64,000 nucleotides of DNA, from the NCBI RefSeq assembly GCF_001905905.1, contig NZ_LIVT01000003.1, positions 1,131,001-1,195,000 of the forward strand, read 5' to 3'. The DNA is from Streptomyces sp. CB02366 (GTDB taxonomy: Bacteria > Actinomycetota > Actinomycetes > Streptomycetales > Streptomycetaceae). Position numbers and translations under genes: made by a program. Positions 44,920 to 53,924 of the stretch are shown here, in pieces (positions within the stretch are counted from its first letter, which is position 1; each line of letters opens with the position of its first letter). Under the pieces are notes generated by a model. It was not told the DNA's origin and searched no databases. It saw only the letters and a list, made by a program, of their open reading frames with translations.

Positions 44920-46203
44920 GTGCCCGCACTTGTGCTGCTCGGTGCTCAGTGGGGTGACGAGGGCAAGGGGAAGGCCACCGACCTGCTCGGTGGATCCGTG
45001 GACTATGTGGTGCGCTACCAGGGCGGCAACAACGCCGGCCACACGGTCGTCGTCGGCGACCAGAAGTACGCGCTGCATCTCCTCCCCTCCGGAATCCTGT
45101 CGCCGGGGTGCACCCCGGTCATCGGGAACGGTGTCGTGGTCGACCCGGCGGTCCTGCTCTCCGAGCTGAGCGGTCTGAACGAGCGAGGCGTCGACACGTC
45201 CAAGCTTCTGATCAGCGGAAACGCTCACCTCATCACTCCTTACAACGTCACGCTCGACAAGGTGACCGAGCGCTTCCTGGGGAAGCGCAAGATCGGCACG
45301 ACGGGCCGGGGCATCGGTCCGACGTACGCCGACAAGATCAACCGGGTGGGCATCCGCGTCCAGGACCTCTACGACGAGTCGATCCTGGAGCAGAAGGTGG
45401 AGGCGGCCCTGGAGCAGAAGAACCAGCTCCTGGCCAAGGTCTTCAACCGCCGGGCCATCGAGGCGGGCAAGGTCGTCGAGGACATGCTCCAGTACGCGGA
45501 GCAGATCAAGCCGTTCGTCGCCGACACGACGCTGATCCTGAACGACGCCATCGACGCCGGCAAGGTCGTGCTCTTCGAGGGCGGCCAGGGCACCCTGCTC
45601 GACGTCGACCACGGCACGTACCCCTTCGTCACCTCGTCGAACCCGACCGCGGGCGGCGCCTGCACCGGAGCCGGTGTCGGCCCGACGAAGATCAGCCGCG
45701 TGATCGGCATCCTCAAGGCCTATACGACGCGTGTGGGGGCGGGGCCGTTCCCGACCGAACTGTTCGACGAGGACGGCGAGGCGCTGCGGCGCATCGGCGG
45801 CGAGCGCGGCGTCACCACCGGCCGTGACCGCCGCTGCGGCTGGTTCGACGCCCCGATCGCGCGGTACGCGACCCGGGTCAACGGCCTGACCGACTTCTTC
45901 CTCACCAAGCTGGACGTCCTCACCGGCTGGGAGCGGATCCCGGTCTGCGTGGCGTACGAGATCGACGGCAAGCGCGTCGAGGAACTCCCGTACAACCAGA
46001 CCGACTTCCACCACGCGAAGCCGATCTACGAGAACCTGCCGGGCTGGTCCGAGGACATCACCAAGGCCAAGACCTTCTCCGACCTGCCGAAGAACGCGCA
46101 GGGTTACGTGAAGGCCCTGGAGGAGATGTCGGGCGCGCCGATCTCCGCGATCGGCGTCGGCCCCGGCCGGACCGAGACGATCGAGATCAACTCGTTCCTG
46201 TAG
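44920..46203 (+). CDS. purA: Adenylosuccinate synthase
   Basis: This 427-aa enzyme joins IMP and aspartate with GTP to give adenylosuccinate, the first step to AMP. It starts at GTG. Marks: [17 protein letters not shown] (P-loop), [59 protein letters not shown] and [10 protein letters not shown]. Full length, no anomaly. Confidence 0.99.
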   Translation: MPALVLLGAQWGDEGKGKATDLLGGSVDYVVRYQGGNNAGHTVVVGDQKYALHLLPSGILSPGCTPVIGNGVVVDPAVLLSELSGLNERGVDTSKLLISGNAHLITPYNVTLDKVTERFLGKRKIGTTGRGIGPTYADKINRVGIRVQDLYDESILEQKVEAALEQKNQLLAKVFNRRAIEAGKVVEDMLQYAEQIKPFVADTTLILNDAIDAGKVVLFEGGQGTLLDVDHGTYPFVTSSNPTAGGACTGAGVGPTKISRVIGILKAYTTRVGAGPFPTELFDEDGEALRRIGGERGVTTGRDRRCGWFDAPIARYATRVNGLTDFFLTKLDVLTGWERIPVCVAYEIDGKRVEELPYNQTDFHHAKPIYENLPGWSEDITKAKTFSDLPKNAQGYVKALEEMSGAPISAIGVGPGRTETIEINSFL

Positions 46204-46218
46204 GGAGCGGTCGTCCGC

Positions 46219-46249
46219 GGGGCCCGGGATCACGGTGATCCCGGGCCCC
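46219..46249 (+). terminator. purA terminator
   Basis: 15-bp complementary arms (GGGGCCCGGGATCAC / GTGATCCCGGGCCCC) begin 16 bp after the stop. The remaining 300 bp before the chitinase gene hold no supported gene. Confidence 0.88.
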
Positions 46250-46497
46250 TTCGGCTTAGTGGGAGGCGAGGCGGAGTTCGGCGGGGTCCTCCCGGTGCTC
46301 CGGGAGGCCGTCCGCGAGGGGTCCGCGCTGTCCGCATGCTGGGAGGGGCCGGAAGATTTTACCTTCGCTCCCCGCCCCGTCCCGGCCGGGATGCGGATGG
46401 GCTCCCTCCGGAATAAGGGCTGTTGAGGGGACGGATCGGTGCGACCGCGCCGCACGGCCGGCGTCGGCGGCGGTGGAGCCGGAAGACGGACCGGTGT

Positions 46498-46525
46498 TGG
46501 TCTAGACCTTGACAGGTCCAGACCA
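46498..46525. promoter_or_regulatory. Chitinase operator: paired GGTCYAGACC repeats
   Basis: TGGTCTAGACCT (46498-46509) and AGGTCCAGACCA (46514-46525) flank TTGACA (46509-46514), a good -35. Each is close to the direct repeats and DasR-site (ACTGGTCTAGACCAGT) found before Streptomyces chitinase genes, controlled by N-acetylglucosamine supply. Binding there would cover the promoter. Confidence 0.75.
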
Positions 46526-46599
46526 TGTCGCTTGAGTGTCGGGCACCCCCACGGCGGCGCACGGCCGGACGTCGCGCCGCGTCCAAGGAGTGTGATCAC

Positions 46600-47484
46600 G
46601 TGATCCGACGTGTCATGAGTCTGCTGGTCGCGCTCGGCGCGCTCGTCGCAGCGCTCGTCGTCCTTCCCGCCGCCACCGCGCAGGCCGCCGCCTGCGCCAC
46701 GGCCTGGAGTTCCTCCGCCGTCTACACGAACGGCGGCACGGTCTCGTACAACGGCCGCAACTACACCGCCAAGTGGTGGACGCAGAACGAGCGTCCGGGC
46801 TCGTCGGACGTCTGGGCCGACAAGGGCGCCTGCGGCGGCGGTGGTGACGGACCGGGCCAGAACGACGGGTTCGTCGTCAGCGAGGCCCAGTTCAACCAGA
46901 TGTTCCCGAACCGGAACGCCTTCTACACGTACAAGGGCCTGACCGACGCGCTGAGCGCCTACCCGGCCTTCGCCAACACGGGCAGCGACGAGGTCAAGAA
47001 GCGCGAGGCCGCCGCCTTCCTCGCCAACGTCAGCCACGAGACCGGCGGGCTGGTGTACATCAAGGAAGTCAACGAGGCGAACTACCCGCACTACTGCGAC
47101 GCCACCCAGTCCTACGGCTGCCCGGCCGGCCAGGCCGCCTACTACGGCCGCGGCCCGATCCAGCTGAGCTGGAACTTCAACTACAAGGCCGCCGGGGACG
47201 CGCTCGGCATCAACCTCCTGGCCAACCCGTACCTGGTGGAGCAGAACGCCTCCGTGGCCTGGAAGACCGGCCTCTGGTACTGGAACACCCAGAACGGCCC
47301 CGGCACCATGACGCCGCACAACGCCATCGTCAACAACGCCGGCTTCGGCGAGACGATCCGCTCCATCAACGGCGCCCTGGAGTGCAACGGCGGCAACCCG
47401 GCGCAGGTCCAGAGCCGGATCAACAAGTTCACGCAGTTCACCCAGATCCTCGGCACGACCACCGGCCCGAACCTGAGCTGCTGA
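46600..47484 (+). CDS. Secreted GH19 chitinase with N-terminal chitin-binding domain
   Basis: This 294-aa protein starts at GTG 46600 (AAGGAG 9 bp upstream). A signal peptide (RRVMSLLVALGALVAALVVLPAATAQAA) ends at the ATAQAA cleavage. Residues 32-78 are a CBM5/12-like chitin-binding domain with its aromatic trio (WSSSAVYTNGGTVSYNGRNYTAKWWTQ), then a Gly linker. Residues 90-294 are the GH19 catalytic domain with E147 in SHETGG and E156 downstream, plus YYGRGPIQLSWNFNY. It hydrolyses chitin outside the cell. Regulation by the paired repeats upstream is expected. Confidence 0.96.
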   Translation: MIRRVMSLLVALGALVAALVVLPAATAQAAACATAWSSSAVYTNGGTVSYNGRNYTAKWWTQNERPGSSDVWADKGACGGGGDGPGQNDGFVVSEAQFNQMFPNRNAFYTYKGLTDALSAYPAFANTGSDEVKKREAAAFLANVSHETGGLVYIKEVNEANYPHYCDATQSYGCPAGQAAYYGRGPIQLSWNFNYKAAGDALGINLLANPYLVEQNASVAWKTGLWYWNTQNGPGTMTPHNAIVNNAGFGETIRSINGALECNGGNPAQVQSRINKFTQFTQILGTTTGPNLSC

Positions 47485-47569
47485 CGCGGCAGGTCATGGC
47501 CATGGGCCCGGCGCACGAAGGCCGTTGAGCGGCCGGAGGGCCGCCGTGTCCTTCAGACCCCACCCGCAC

Positions 47570-47603
47570 GGGGGCGGGTCCGGCATCCGCCGGGCCCGCC
47601 CCC
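47570..47603. terminator. Convergent terminator after the chitinase gene
   Basis: 15-bp arms (GGGGGCGGGTCCGGC / GCCGGGCCCGCCCCC, one G-T pair) with an ATCC loop lie between the chitinase and the minus-strand clamp gene. Confidence 0.85.
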
Positions 47604-47761
47604 GCTTCGGTGCGCCGGGCGTTCCGGTGTGCCGTGCACCCGCGCCGCGTCGGCGGCGTCCGAACAGCCCCCGCTGTCCACCGCTGTCCAGGCCCGTGCC
47701 GGGCCCGCGGGCGTCGCCCGACAGGGGCCGCGGGCCCGGTGGCTCCGGTGTGCGGCCGTGC

Positions 47762-48895
47762 TCACGTCAGCTGCGGCTTCACCGACATCAGCAGGTGCCG
47801 GTGGACTCCCGTGCCCGCCTCGTCCGTGATCATCGCGCGCTGTCCGGGCCCCAGCAGCAGGAGCCGCAGGGACGGGTCGGTGAACGTGGCCAGGGCGTCC
47901 GCGAGATAACCGGGGTTGAAGGCCACGGTCAGCTCCTCGGCCCCCTCCAGGGCGGCCGGCACCCGCTGGGACGCCACATCGTCCTCGTACCCTGCCCGGA
48001 GCAGCACGGAGGCGTCGGCGCGGGAGAAGGCCAGCTGCACCGGGCTGTCCCCGTCCGCGACGACGGAGACCCGCTTGACCGCCTCGGTCAGCCGGGCCCG
48101 GTCCACCACCGCGACGGCCGGGTCCTCCATCGCGAACAACTTCTCGTGGCGCGGCAGCCGGCCCTCCAGCAGCCGTACGGTGGTGCGCGTCCCGGCGTGC
48201 TCGAAACCGGCCGAGCCGGTGTCCAGCGCGACGCTCACCGGCCCGGAGCGGCCCAGCGACCGGGAGATCTCGGCGAGGCGGCGGGCGGAGACGATGGCGT
48301 CGGCGCTCTCGCCGGGGGAGGCCGCCTTCCAGGGGAGGGTCCGCACGGCGAAGCGGTACCGGTCGGTCGCCGCGAGCGTCATCGTGTCGCCGTCGAACCC
48401 CAGCCGGATGCCGGTGAGGACGGGCAGGGTGTCGTCGCGCCCGGCGGCCACCGCCACCTCGGCCACGGCCGCCGCGAACAGCTCGCCGTCCACCTCTCCC
48501 CGGACCCGCGGGAGCGGGGGCAGCGCCGGGTAGTCGTCCAGGGGCAGCACGGAGAGGCCGAACCGGGCGCCGGCGCCCGACACCGTGAGCCGTGAGCCCT
48601 CCACCGCGCACTCCACGGGGCCCTCGGGCAGCACCTTGCAGATGTCCAGCAGCCGCCGTCCCATGACGAGCGCCTTTCCGGACCGCGCGACGTCGGCGTC
48701 CACGTCGACGCGTGCGGACGCCTCGTAGTCGAGACCGGATATCCGCAACGAACCGCTGCCGTCCCCGCGTTCGCCCCCGTGCTCCGTGTCCAGCAGCAGT
48801 CCGCCCAGCACGGGGACGGGCGAGCGCACGGGCAGGACGCGGGCCGCCCAGGACACGGCGTCGGTCAGGGCGCTGCGGTCGATGCGGAACTCCAT
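47762..48895 (-). CDS. Second DNA polymerase III beta clamp (DnaN paralogue)
   Basis: This 377-aa protein starts at ATG 48895 (GAGGAAAGG 6 bp upstream). It has the three tandem clamp domains: MEFRIDRSALTDAVSWAARVLPVRSPVPVLGGLLL (domain I), FAAAVAEVAVAAGRDDTLPVLTGIRLGFDGDTMTLAATDRYRFAVRTL (domain II, read in parts), and LFAMEDPAVAVVDRARLTEAVKRVSVVADGDSPVQLAF (III), ending MLMSVKPQLT in place of the usual MPMRL. The housekeeping clamp normally sits at dnaA-dnaN by oriC, so this is a paralogue, possibly for repair or replication of special DNA. No polymerase partner is adjacent. Confidence 0.9.
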   Translation of the reverse strand: MEFRIDRSALTDAVSWAARVLPVRSPVPVLGGLLLDTEHGGERGDGSGSLRISGLDYEASARVDVDADVARSGKALVMGRRLLDICKVLPEGPVECAVEGSRLTVSGAGARFGLSVLPLDDYPALPPLPRVRGEVDGELFAAAVAEVAVAAGRDDTLPVLTGIRLGFDGDTMTLAATDRYRFAVRTLPWKAASPGESADAIVSARRLAEISRSLGRSGPVSVALDTGSAGFEHAGTRTTVRLLEGRLPRHEKLFAMEDPAVAVVDRARLTEAVKRVSVVADGDSPVQLAFSRADASVLLRAGYEDDVASQRVPAALEGAEELTVAFNPGYLADALATFTDPSLRLLLLGPGQRAMITDEAGTGVHRHLLMSVKPQLT

Positions 48896-48979
48896 GGGGG
48901 CCTTTCCTCGCACATCGGCGTCGTGCGGCCGGGAACCGGCTTCACGGGATCGACGCTATAAGGCACCACTGACAATCAG

Positions 48980-49014
48980 CTGGGAGCTGGGAGCTGGGAG
49001 CTGGGAGCTGGGAG
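48980..49014. repeat. Five 7-bp tandem repeats
   Basis: CTGGGAG is repeated five times head to tail about 85 bp upstream of the clamp paralogue start. The tract is slippage-prone. Confidence 0.9.
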
Positions 49015-49297
49015 CGGAAGGCCGGGGGGCGCGGACCACCGTCGGCGCCGCGGAGGAACCGGCGACAGCGACCACCCCCGTGAGCCGCTGCCGCCGCGTT
49101 CCCCGCGTCCCCCGTATTCCGGCGTTCCCCCGTCGTCCCCCGACGTGCCGGATCAGGTTCGGACCATAGAACGCCGGGTAAGGAGACGGGAGATTCAAAG
49201 CGCCCAGTGGGGCGGCCGCGAGGGTATCGGTTCGCACAGTCGGGCGAGGAGGTCCCCTTGCGCTGCCGCCGTGTGCGGCGCGGGAACGGGGGAACGG

Positions 49298-50794
49298 GTG
49301 CGTACACAAGGGCGCGCGGACGATCTGCTGCGGATGAACCGGCTGGCCCGCACCGGAGGGACGGCCGAGATCCTGCGCTGGGTCGCCGGGCGGGCCGAGG
49401 GCTGGGCGGGGCTGGCCGGGCCCGACGGGAAGGTGCTGCAGGCGGCCTCCCGGGCGGATCGGGCGGTGGTCCCCGACATCGCGGGACTGATGGCGGAGGG
49501 AGCCAACGCCCTCACCGAGCGCGGGGCCCAGACCTATGTGCTGGACACCGGCGCGCACACCGCTCTGCTGTTCCCGCTGAGCGTGGGCGATCCGGCCTCC
49601 CCGGTGCTCGTCGTCGTCACGCCCCGGCCGGTGGCCGCAGGGCTCGGCACCCTCTTGGCCGACGTGGTCATGCCGCTGTCCCTCTGCCGACAGGCCGAGA
49701 CCCTGGAGCGCCGGCGCCGCCGGGTGGACCTCGCGGAGTTCCGGGGCCGCGAAGCGGTGCTGCACCTGCTGATGACGGGTCAGCTCACCATCGCCCAGCA
49801 GGTCGCCGGCGCGCTGCGCCCCCGGCTCCCCGACCCGGTACGGGTGTGCGTCGTGGAGTGCTCCGCCGACGACCGCGACCGGGTGGCCCGGATCTGCGGG
49901 GACGCGGACGGCGGCCGGTCCTGGATCGTCCGGTGCCCCGTCTACGCCCGCCACCTCATCCTCGTGATGCCCGCGCGGCGGCCGGAACAGGACGGGGAGG
50001 CGGCCCCGACCGACGAGGTGGTCGCCGCCCGGGTCGGAGGGTGCGTGGTGGGCGTCAGCGAGCCGGTGCCGCTCGCCGATACCGCCACCGGTTACCGCCA
50101 GGCGTTCCACGCCCTGGCCGTCGCCCGCGAACTGCCCGCCCGGCACGCCCGGTTCGGCGTCTCGCCGGACCCCGCGCTCGTCGTCGGGCCGGACGGCCGG
50201 CAGTGGGCGAACGAGCTGCTGAACCCCCTCCTGACCCATACGCCCCGCCGCGCCCAGGACCCCGGGAGCCAGGAGCTGATGGCCACGGCCGCCTCCTGGC
50301 TGGCGTTCTCGTCCCACGCCACCGACCACCTCAAGATCCACCGCAATACCCTGGCCGCCCGGCTGAAACTCATCGGTGAACTGCTCGGCCTCGATCTGCA
50401 CCGGCTGGCCGACCAGGCCGCGCTCGACCTGGCGCTGCGCGTCCGTGCCACGCCCGCTCCGGCGTGCACCCCCGGTCCCGCCCCGTACGCGACCGCCGGA
50501 CCGGGCGCGGGGGAGGCGGCCCGGGACCTCGACGCCATCCTGCGCCGCCCCGTCGTACGGGACTGGGCCGACCGCCAACTGGCCCCTGCCCTCGGCTTCG
50601 AGGAGACCCTGCGGACCTGGCTGCGGTGCGAGGGCCGCCTCGGACCGACCGCCGCCGAACTGGGCCTCTCCGTGCCCGGGGCCCGCAAACGGCTCGGCCG
50701 GCTCGAAACGATGCTCCAGCGGTCGCTGCTCCGGCCCCCGAGCGCCCGGTACGACCTGTGGCTGGCGTTGAGGTCCCGGGACCTCGCGGGGTGA
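49298..50794 (+). CDS. PucR-family transcription regulator
   Basis: This 498-aa protein is best started at GTG 49298 (GGGGGAAC upstream). The N-terminal third (RWVAGRAEGWAGLAGPDGKVLQAAS) resembles a GAF-like sensor. The middle carries a GGDEF-related PucR linker domain (HLILVMPARRPEQDG, VGVSEPVPLADTATGYRQAFHALAVARELP). The end has the PucR HTH (DHLKIHRNTLAARLKLIGELLGLDL), and a second HTH-like region follows (LGPTAAELGLSVPGARKRLGRLETML). Purine or other metabolic control is typical. The target is unknown; the DsbA/OYE operon follows 190 bp later. Confidence 0.85.
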   Translation: MRTQGRADDLLRMNRLARTGGTAEILRWVAGRAEGWAGLAGPDGKVLQAASRADRAVVPDIAGLMAEGANALTERGAQTYVLDTGAHTALLFPLSVGDPASPVLVVVTPRPVAAGLGTLLADVVMPLSLCRQAETLERRRRRVDLAEFRGREAVLHLLMTGQLTIAQQVAGALRPRLPDPVRVCVVECSADDRDRVARICGDADGGRSWIVRCPVYARHLILVMPARRPEQDGEAAPTDEVVAARVGGCVVGVSEPVPLADTATGYRQAFHALAVARELPARHARFGVSPDPALVVGPDGRQWANELLNPLLTHTPRRAQDPGSQELMATAASWLAFSSHATDHLKIHRNTLAARLKLIGELLGLDLHRLADQAALDLALRVRATPAPACTPGPAPYATAGPGAGEAARDLDAILRRPVVRDWADRQLAPALGFEETLRTWLRCEGRLGPTAAELGLSVPGARKRLGRLETMLQRSLLRPPSARYDLWLALRSRDLAG

Positions 50795-50878
50795 GGACGG
50801 GTCGCTGCCGGGGGCCGGGCGGCCTCCTCCGGCTGACGCGGCGCACCAACCGGAACCCGGTCCTCCGGGGAGGGCGGC

Positions 50879-50908
50879 TTGACACAAAAGTGCATGATCG
50901 TGCAACCT
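50879..50908 (+). promoter_or_regulatory. Promoter with operator in the spacer (DsbA/OYE operon)
   Basis: TTGACA (50879-50884) is a perfect -35; 18 bp later CAACCT could be the -10. The spacer contains the near-palindrome TGCATGATCGTGCA (50891-50904), a likely repressor site. The promoter ahead of the deaminase/SMR operon has the same design. Confidence 0.6.
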
Positions 50909-50985
50909 TTTGGTCGTCCGTCAACTCCTGCCGCACTGTCGGCGGATGTTGTTGCTTGCGCGATCAATGACCTGGAGGTCTGCGC

Positions 50986-51642
50986 ATGGCCGAGCCCGTG
51001 AAGATCAAGATCTGGTCCGACTACGTCTGCCCCTTCTGCATGCTGGCCGAGGGCCCGCTGGAGGAGGCGATCAAGGACGTGGGCGCCGACGTCGAGGTCG
51101 AGTGGCTGCCGTTCGAGCTGCGTCCGCATCCCCAGCCCACCCTGCGGCCGGAGGACGAGTACCTGCCGAGCATCTGGGAACGGGCCGTCTACCCCATGGC
51201 CCGCCGCCTGGGCGTCGACATCAAGCTCCCCGACGTCTCCCCGCAGCCGTACACCGCCCTCGCCTTCGAGGGCTACCAGTACGCGGCCGAGCACGGCCTG
51301 GGGACCGCCTACAACCAGCGGATGTTCCGCGCCTTCTTCCAGGAGAGCCAGGACCTCGGGCAGCTCGACGTCCTCACCGCCCTGGCCGGCGGGATCGGGC
51401 TCGACGAGGCCGGCTTCCGGGCCGCGCTGGAGGACGGCAGGTACCGCGAGCGGCACCAGGAGGCGCTGCGGGAGGCGGCGGCCCACCGGGTGCAGGCCGT
51501 GCCCACCATCCTCGTCGGCGACACCCGGATCGAGGGCGTCCCGCGCCCCGCCCAGCTCCGCAAGGCGATCCTCGACGCCCAGGCGCAGCAGGCGGACGGC
51601 GACGTCTACGGCGCGGCCTGCGGCATCGACGGGAGCTGCTGA
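50986..51642 (+). CDS. DsbA/FrnE-family thioredoxin-fold oxidoreductase
   Basis: This 218-aa cytosolic protein has the active-site CPFC at residues 15-18 (SDYVCPFCML) and the cis-proline loop AVPTILVGD. FrnE-type proteins reduce or isomerise disulfides and act in oxidative stress or polyketide modification. The C-terminal SC (GIDGSC) is an extra Cys. It is coupled to the next gene, an ene-reductase, whose GTG begins 1 bp after its stop. Confidence 0.92.
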   Translation: MAEPVKIKIWSDYVCPFCMLAEGPLEEAIKDVGADVEVEWLPFELRPHPQPTLRPEDEYLPSIWERAVYPMARRLGVDIKLPDVSPQPYTALAFEGYQYAAEHGLGTAYNQRMFRAFFQESQDLGQLDVLTALAGGIGLDEAGFRAALEDGRYRERHQEALREAAAHRVQAVPTILVGDTRIEGVPRPAQLRKAILDAQAQQADGDVYGAACGIDGSC

Positions 51643-51643
51643 G

Positions 51644-52738
51644 GTGCCCGGCGCCCACCCCGCCCTCGCCGCCTGCCGGTTCGCGGGGCTCGATCTGCGC
51701 AACCGGTACGCCCTCGCCCCCATGACCCGTGTCTCGGCGACCGGGGACGGCCGGGCCACCGAGGAGATGGCCGCGTACTACGCGGCCTTCGCCGAGGGCG
51801 GCTTCGGCCTCCTGATCACCGAGGGGACCTACACCGACCGGGCCTTCGGCCAGGGCTACCTGAACCAGCCCGGTATCACGGACGAGGCGCAGGCCGCCGC
51901 CTGGCGGCCCGTCGTCGACCGGGCGCACGCCGCGGGCGCGCGCGTCGTCCTGCAGTTGATGCACGCCGGGGCGGTCTCGCAGGGCAACCGGTTCCGGGAC
52001 CGGGCCGCGGGCCCCTCCGCCGTACGGCCGCTGGGCGAGCAACTGGCCAAGTACCGGGGCGACGGGCCCTGGCCCGTGCCGATGGAGCTGACCCGCCGCC
52101 AGATCGCGGAGGTGGTCGCGGGCTTCGCCGCCTCCGCCGTCCGCGCCCGGGAGGCCGGCTTCGACGGGGTGGAGATCCACGCGGCCAACGGCTACCTGCT
52201 CGACCAGTTCCTGACCCCGTACACCAATCTGCGCACCGACGAGTACGGCGGCGGCCTCCCGGGGCGGCTGCGGCTCGTCCGGGAGGTGACGGCCGCGGTC
52301 AGAGCCGCGGCCGGGCCCGGCTTCGCGGTCGGCGTCCGGTTCTCCCAGGGGAAGATCAACGATCCCGCCTGGCGCTGGCCGGGCGGGGAGGGCGAGGCGG
52401 CGGAGGTCTTCACGACGGCCGCCGGGGCCGGGGCCGACTACCTGCACCTGGCCGGTAGCGGGCGCGACTGGTTCCCCGAGGGGCGGACGCTTCCCGCGCT
52501 CGCCCGGGCGGCGACCGGGCTCCCCGTCATCGCCAACGGCGCGCTGCACCGGGAGGCCGTGGCGCGGCGGGTCCTGGAGGAGGGCCACGCCGACCTCCTG
52601 GCGATCGGGACGGGTGCGCTGGCCGACCCCGACCTGCCGCTCAGGGTGGCGGCGGGGGCCGCTTTGACGCCGTTCGATCCCGGGGTGCTGGAGCCGCTGG
52701 CCACCCTGGACAACGCGCGTTCCCACGCTCCCGCTTGA
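51644..52738 (+). CDS. Old yellow enzyme (NADH:flavin oxidoreductase)
   Basis: This 364-aa FMN-dependent TIM barrel is in the YqjM/OYE family: FAGLDLRNRYALAPMTRVSATGDGRATEEMAAYYAAFAEGGFGLLITEGTY opens it, HAANGYLLDQFLTPYTNLRTDEYGGGLPGRLRLV carries the flavin/substrate His-Asn region, and LAIGTGALADPDLPLR closes it. It reduces alpha,beta-unsaturated carbonyls and electrophiles. It starts at GTG overlapping the DsbA operon; the stop codon overlaps the -35 of the next promoter. Confidence 0.93.
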   Translation: MPGAHPALAACRFAGLDLRNRYALAPMTRVSATGDGRATEEMAAYYAAFAEGGFGLLITEGTYTDRAFGQGYLNQPGITDEAQAAAWRPVVDRAHAAGARVVLQLMHAGAVSQGNRFRDRAAGPSAVRPLGEQLAKYRGDGPWPVPMELTRRQIAEVVAGFAASAVRAREAGFDGVEIHAANGYLLDQFLTPYTNLRTDEYGGGLPGRLRLVREVTAAVRAAAGPGFAVGVRFSQGKINDPAWRWPGGEGEAAEVFTTAAGAGADYLHLAGSGRDWFPEGRTLPALARAATGLPVIANGALHREAVARRVLEEGHADLLAIGTGALADPDLPLRVAAGAALTPFDPGVLEPLATLDNARSHAPA

Positions 52739-52825
52739 CTCTGGTTACATGCACATGCAAGATTAGTGTCATCGGATCGCGCCGACGGCGGAGATCTGTG
52801 AAGCTATTCGCTTGCCTGTGCAAGC
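52735..52825 (+). promoter_or_regulatory. Promoter and repeats ahead of the deaminase/SMR operon
   Basis: TTGACT (52735-52740), 17 bp, CAAGAT (52758-52763) forms a promoter. TGCACATGCAAG (52750-52761) lies in its spacer; its reverse complement CTTGCATGTGCA differs by one base from CTTGCCTGTGCA at 52811-52822, which is also a hairpin GCTTGC-CTGT-GCAAGC. Two sites in opposite orientation before one gene suggest a shared regulator. Confidence 0.55.
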
Positions 52826-52877
52826 AAATGTATGAGACGCAAGGTCGCTACAGGGCAACTCGGGAGACGAACTGCTC

Positions 52878-53357
52878 ATGGGTACACACGACAGCGAACT
52901 GATGGGCTACGCCCACGAGGCGATCCGGCTCAGCCGCGAGCACGTCGCACAGGGCGGAATCCCGTTCTCCGGAGTGGTCGTGGGCGGCGGACGCATCCTG
53001 GGGACCGGTTTCAACCGGGTCCGCGAGGACAACGACCCGACCGCGCACGCCGAGGTCGTCGCCATCCGGGAGGCCACCACCCGCCACGGCATCCGCGCCG
53101 TGGCGGGGGGCACCCTGATCGCCTCCGGCGAGCCCTGCGCCCTGTGCTACATGGCGGCGCGGTTCGCCGGCATCGGCCACATCGTGCACGCCGCGGACCG
53201 CCGCACCGCCGCCCGGTACGGCTTCGACTACACCAGCACGTACACCCTCTTCGCCGAGGACCCCGAGCGCTGGCCCCTCAAGGTCACCGCGCTCCAGCTC
53301 CCCGAGGCGGAGCAGCCCTTCCAGGACTTCCTCACCATGGACCGGGCCCGGTACTGA
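52878..53357 (+). CDS. Nucleoside/guanine deaminase-family protein
   Basis: This 159-aa zinc deaminase has H57-A-E59 (DPTAHAEVVAI) and the PCALC motif with C87 and C90, the signature of CDA/TadA/guanine deaminases. Length and the C-terminal RYGFDYTSTYTLFAEDPERWPLK are close to guanine deaminase-like proteins. It probably deaminates a purine/pyrimidine base. It is followed after 164 bp by two SMR exporters, and the two are likely one operon. Confidence 0.88.
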   Translation: MGTHDSELMGYAHEAIRLSREHVAQGGIPFSGVVVGGGRILGTGFNRVREDNDPTAHAEVVAIREATTRHGIRAVAGGTLIASGEPCALCYMAARFAGIGHIVHAADRRTAARYGFDYTSTYTLFAEDPERWPLKVTALQLPEAEQPFQDFLTMDRARY

Positions 53358-53521
53358 CCGGGCCCCCCGCCCGCCGCGAACCGCGCCCCCGACGCGACAC
53401 GGCACGCGCCGCAGCCGCGTCACCGCCGGGCCGACGCCCCGCCCGGCGAACGGCGCTCCGCGCCCCCCCGCACTCCGCTCCACTCCTCGCCCCTCTCAAC
53501 CACCGCACGGAAGGACCTCCC

Positions 53522-53842
53522 ATGCACTGGCTCTACCTCGCCATCGCCGTCGCCTTCGAGATCACGGTCGCCATCGCCGCCGGAAAGGCGGAGGGCTTCA
53601 CGAACCGCAAGTGGACCGGGATCACCCTGGCCAGCGGCGCCGCCGCCACCTTCTTCCTCAGCAAGGCCCTGCTGACCTTCGACGTCGGCGTCGGCTACGC
53701 CCTGTGGACGTCCGTCGCGGGCGTCGGCATCACCGTCCTGGGCGCCCTGTTCTTCGGCCAGCGTCTGAACGTCAACAAGGCGATCGGCATCCTCCTCGTC
53801 ATCGGCGGTGTCGTCGGCCTGCAGCTCAGCGGCTCCGCCTGA
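53522..53842 (+). CDS. SMR-family exporter subunit, short type
   Basis: This 106-aa protein has the four membrane helices of the SMR family: LYLAIAVAFEITVAIAAGKAEG (with the conserved Glu in AFEI, residue 13), GITLASGAAATFFLSKAL, GVGYALWTSVAGVGITVLGALFFGQ and KAIGILLVIGGVVGLQLSG. SMR proteins export cationic drugs or guanidinium in exchange for protons. AAGGA lies 7-8 bp upstream. A second SMR gene follows at once, so the two probably form a heterodimer. Confidence 0.94.
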   Translation: MHWLYLAIAVAFEITVAIAAGKAEGFTNRKWTGITLASGAAATFFLSKALLTFDVGVGYALWTSVAGVGITVLGALFFGQRLNVNKAIGILLVIGGVVGLQLSGSA

Positions 53843-53924
53843 GCCCCGCGCACCTCCCCCGGCGCCGCAAGCGGCCCACCCCGCACACCCCCTGACGACA
53901 CCTCTGAGAGAGGACCCACCTCCC

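Noticed and set aside
48980..49014. Possible CRISPR array
   Set aside because: A 7-bp unit without spacers is a simple tandem repeat. The other repeat arrays in the window also lack spacers, and no cas gene is present.
52741..52877. Guanidine (ykkC-type) riboswitch ahead of the SMR operon
   Set aside because: The leader has a short hairpin and inverted motifs but none of the conserved ykkC or mini-ykkC sequence I could recognise.
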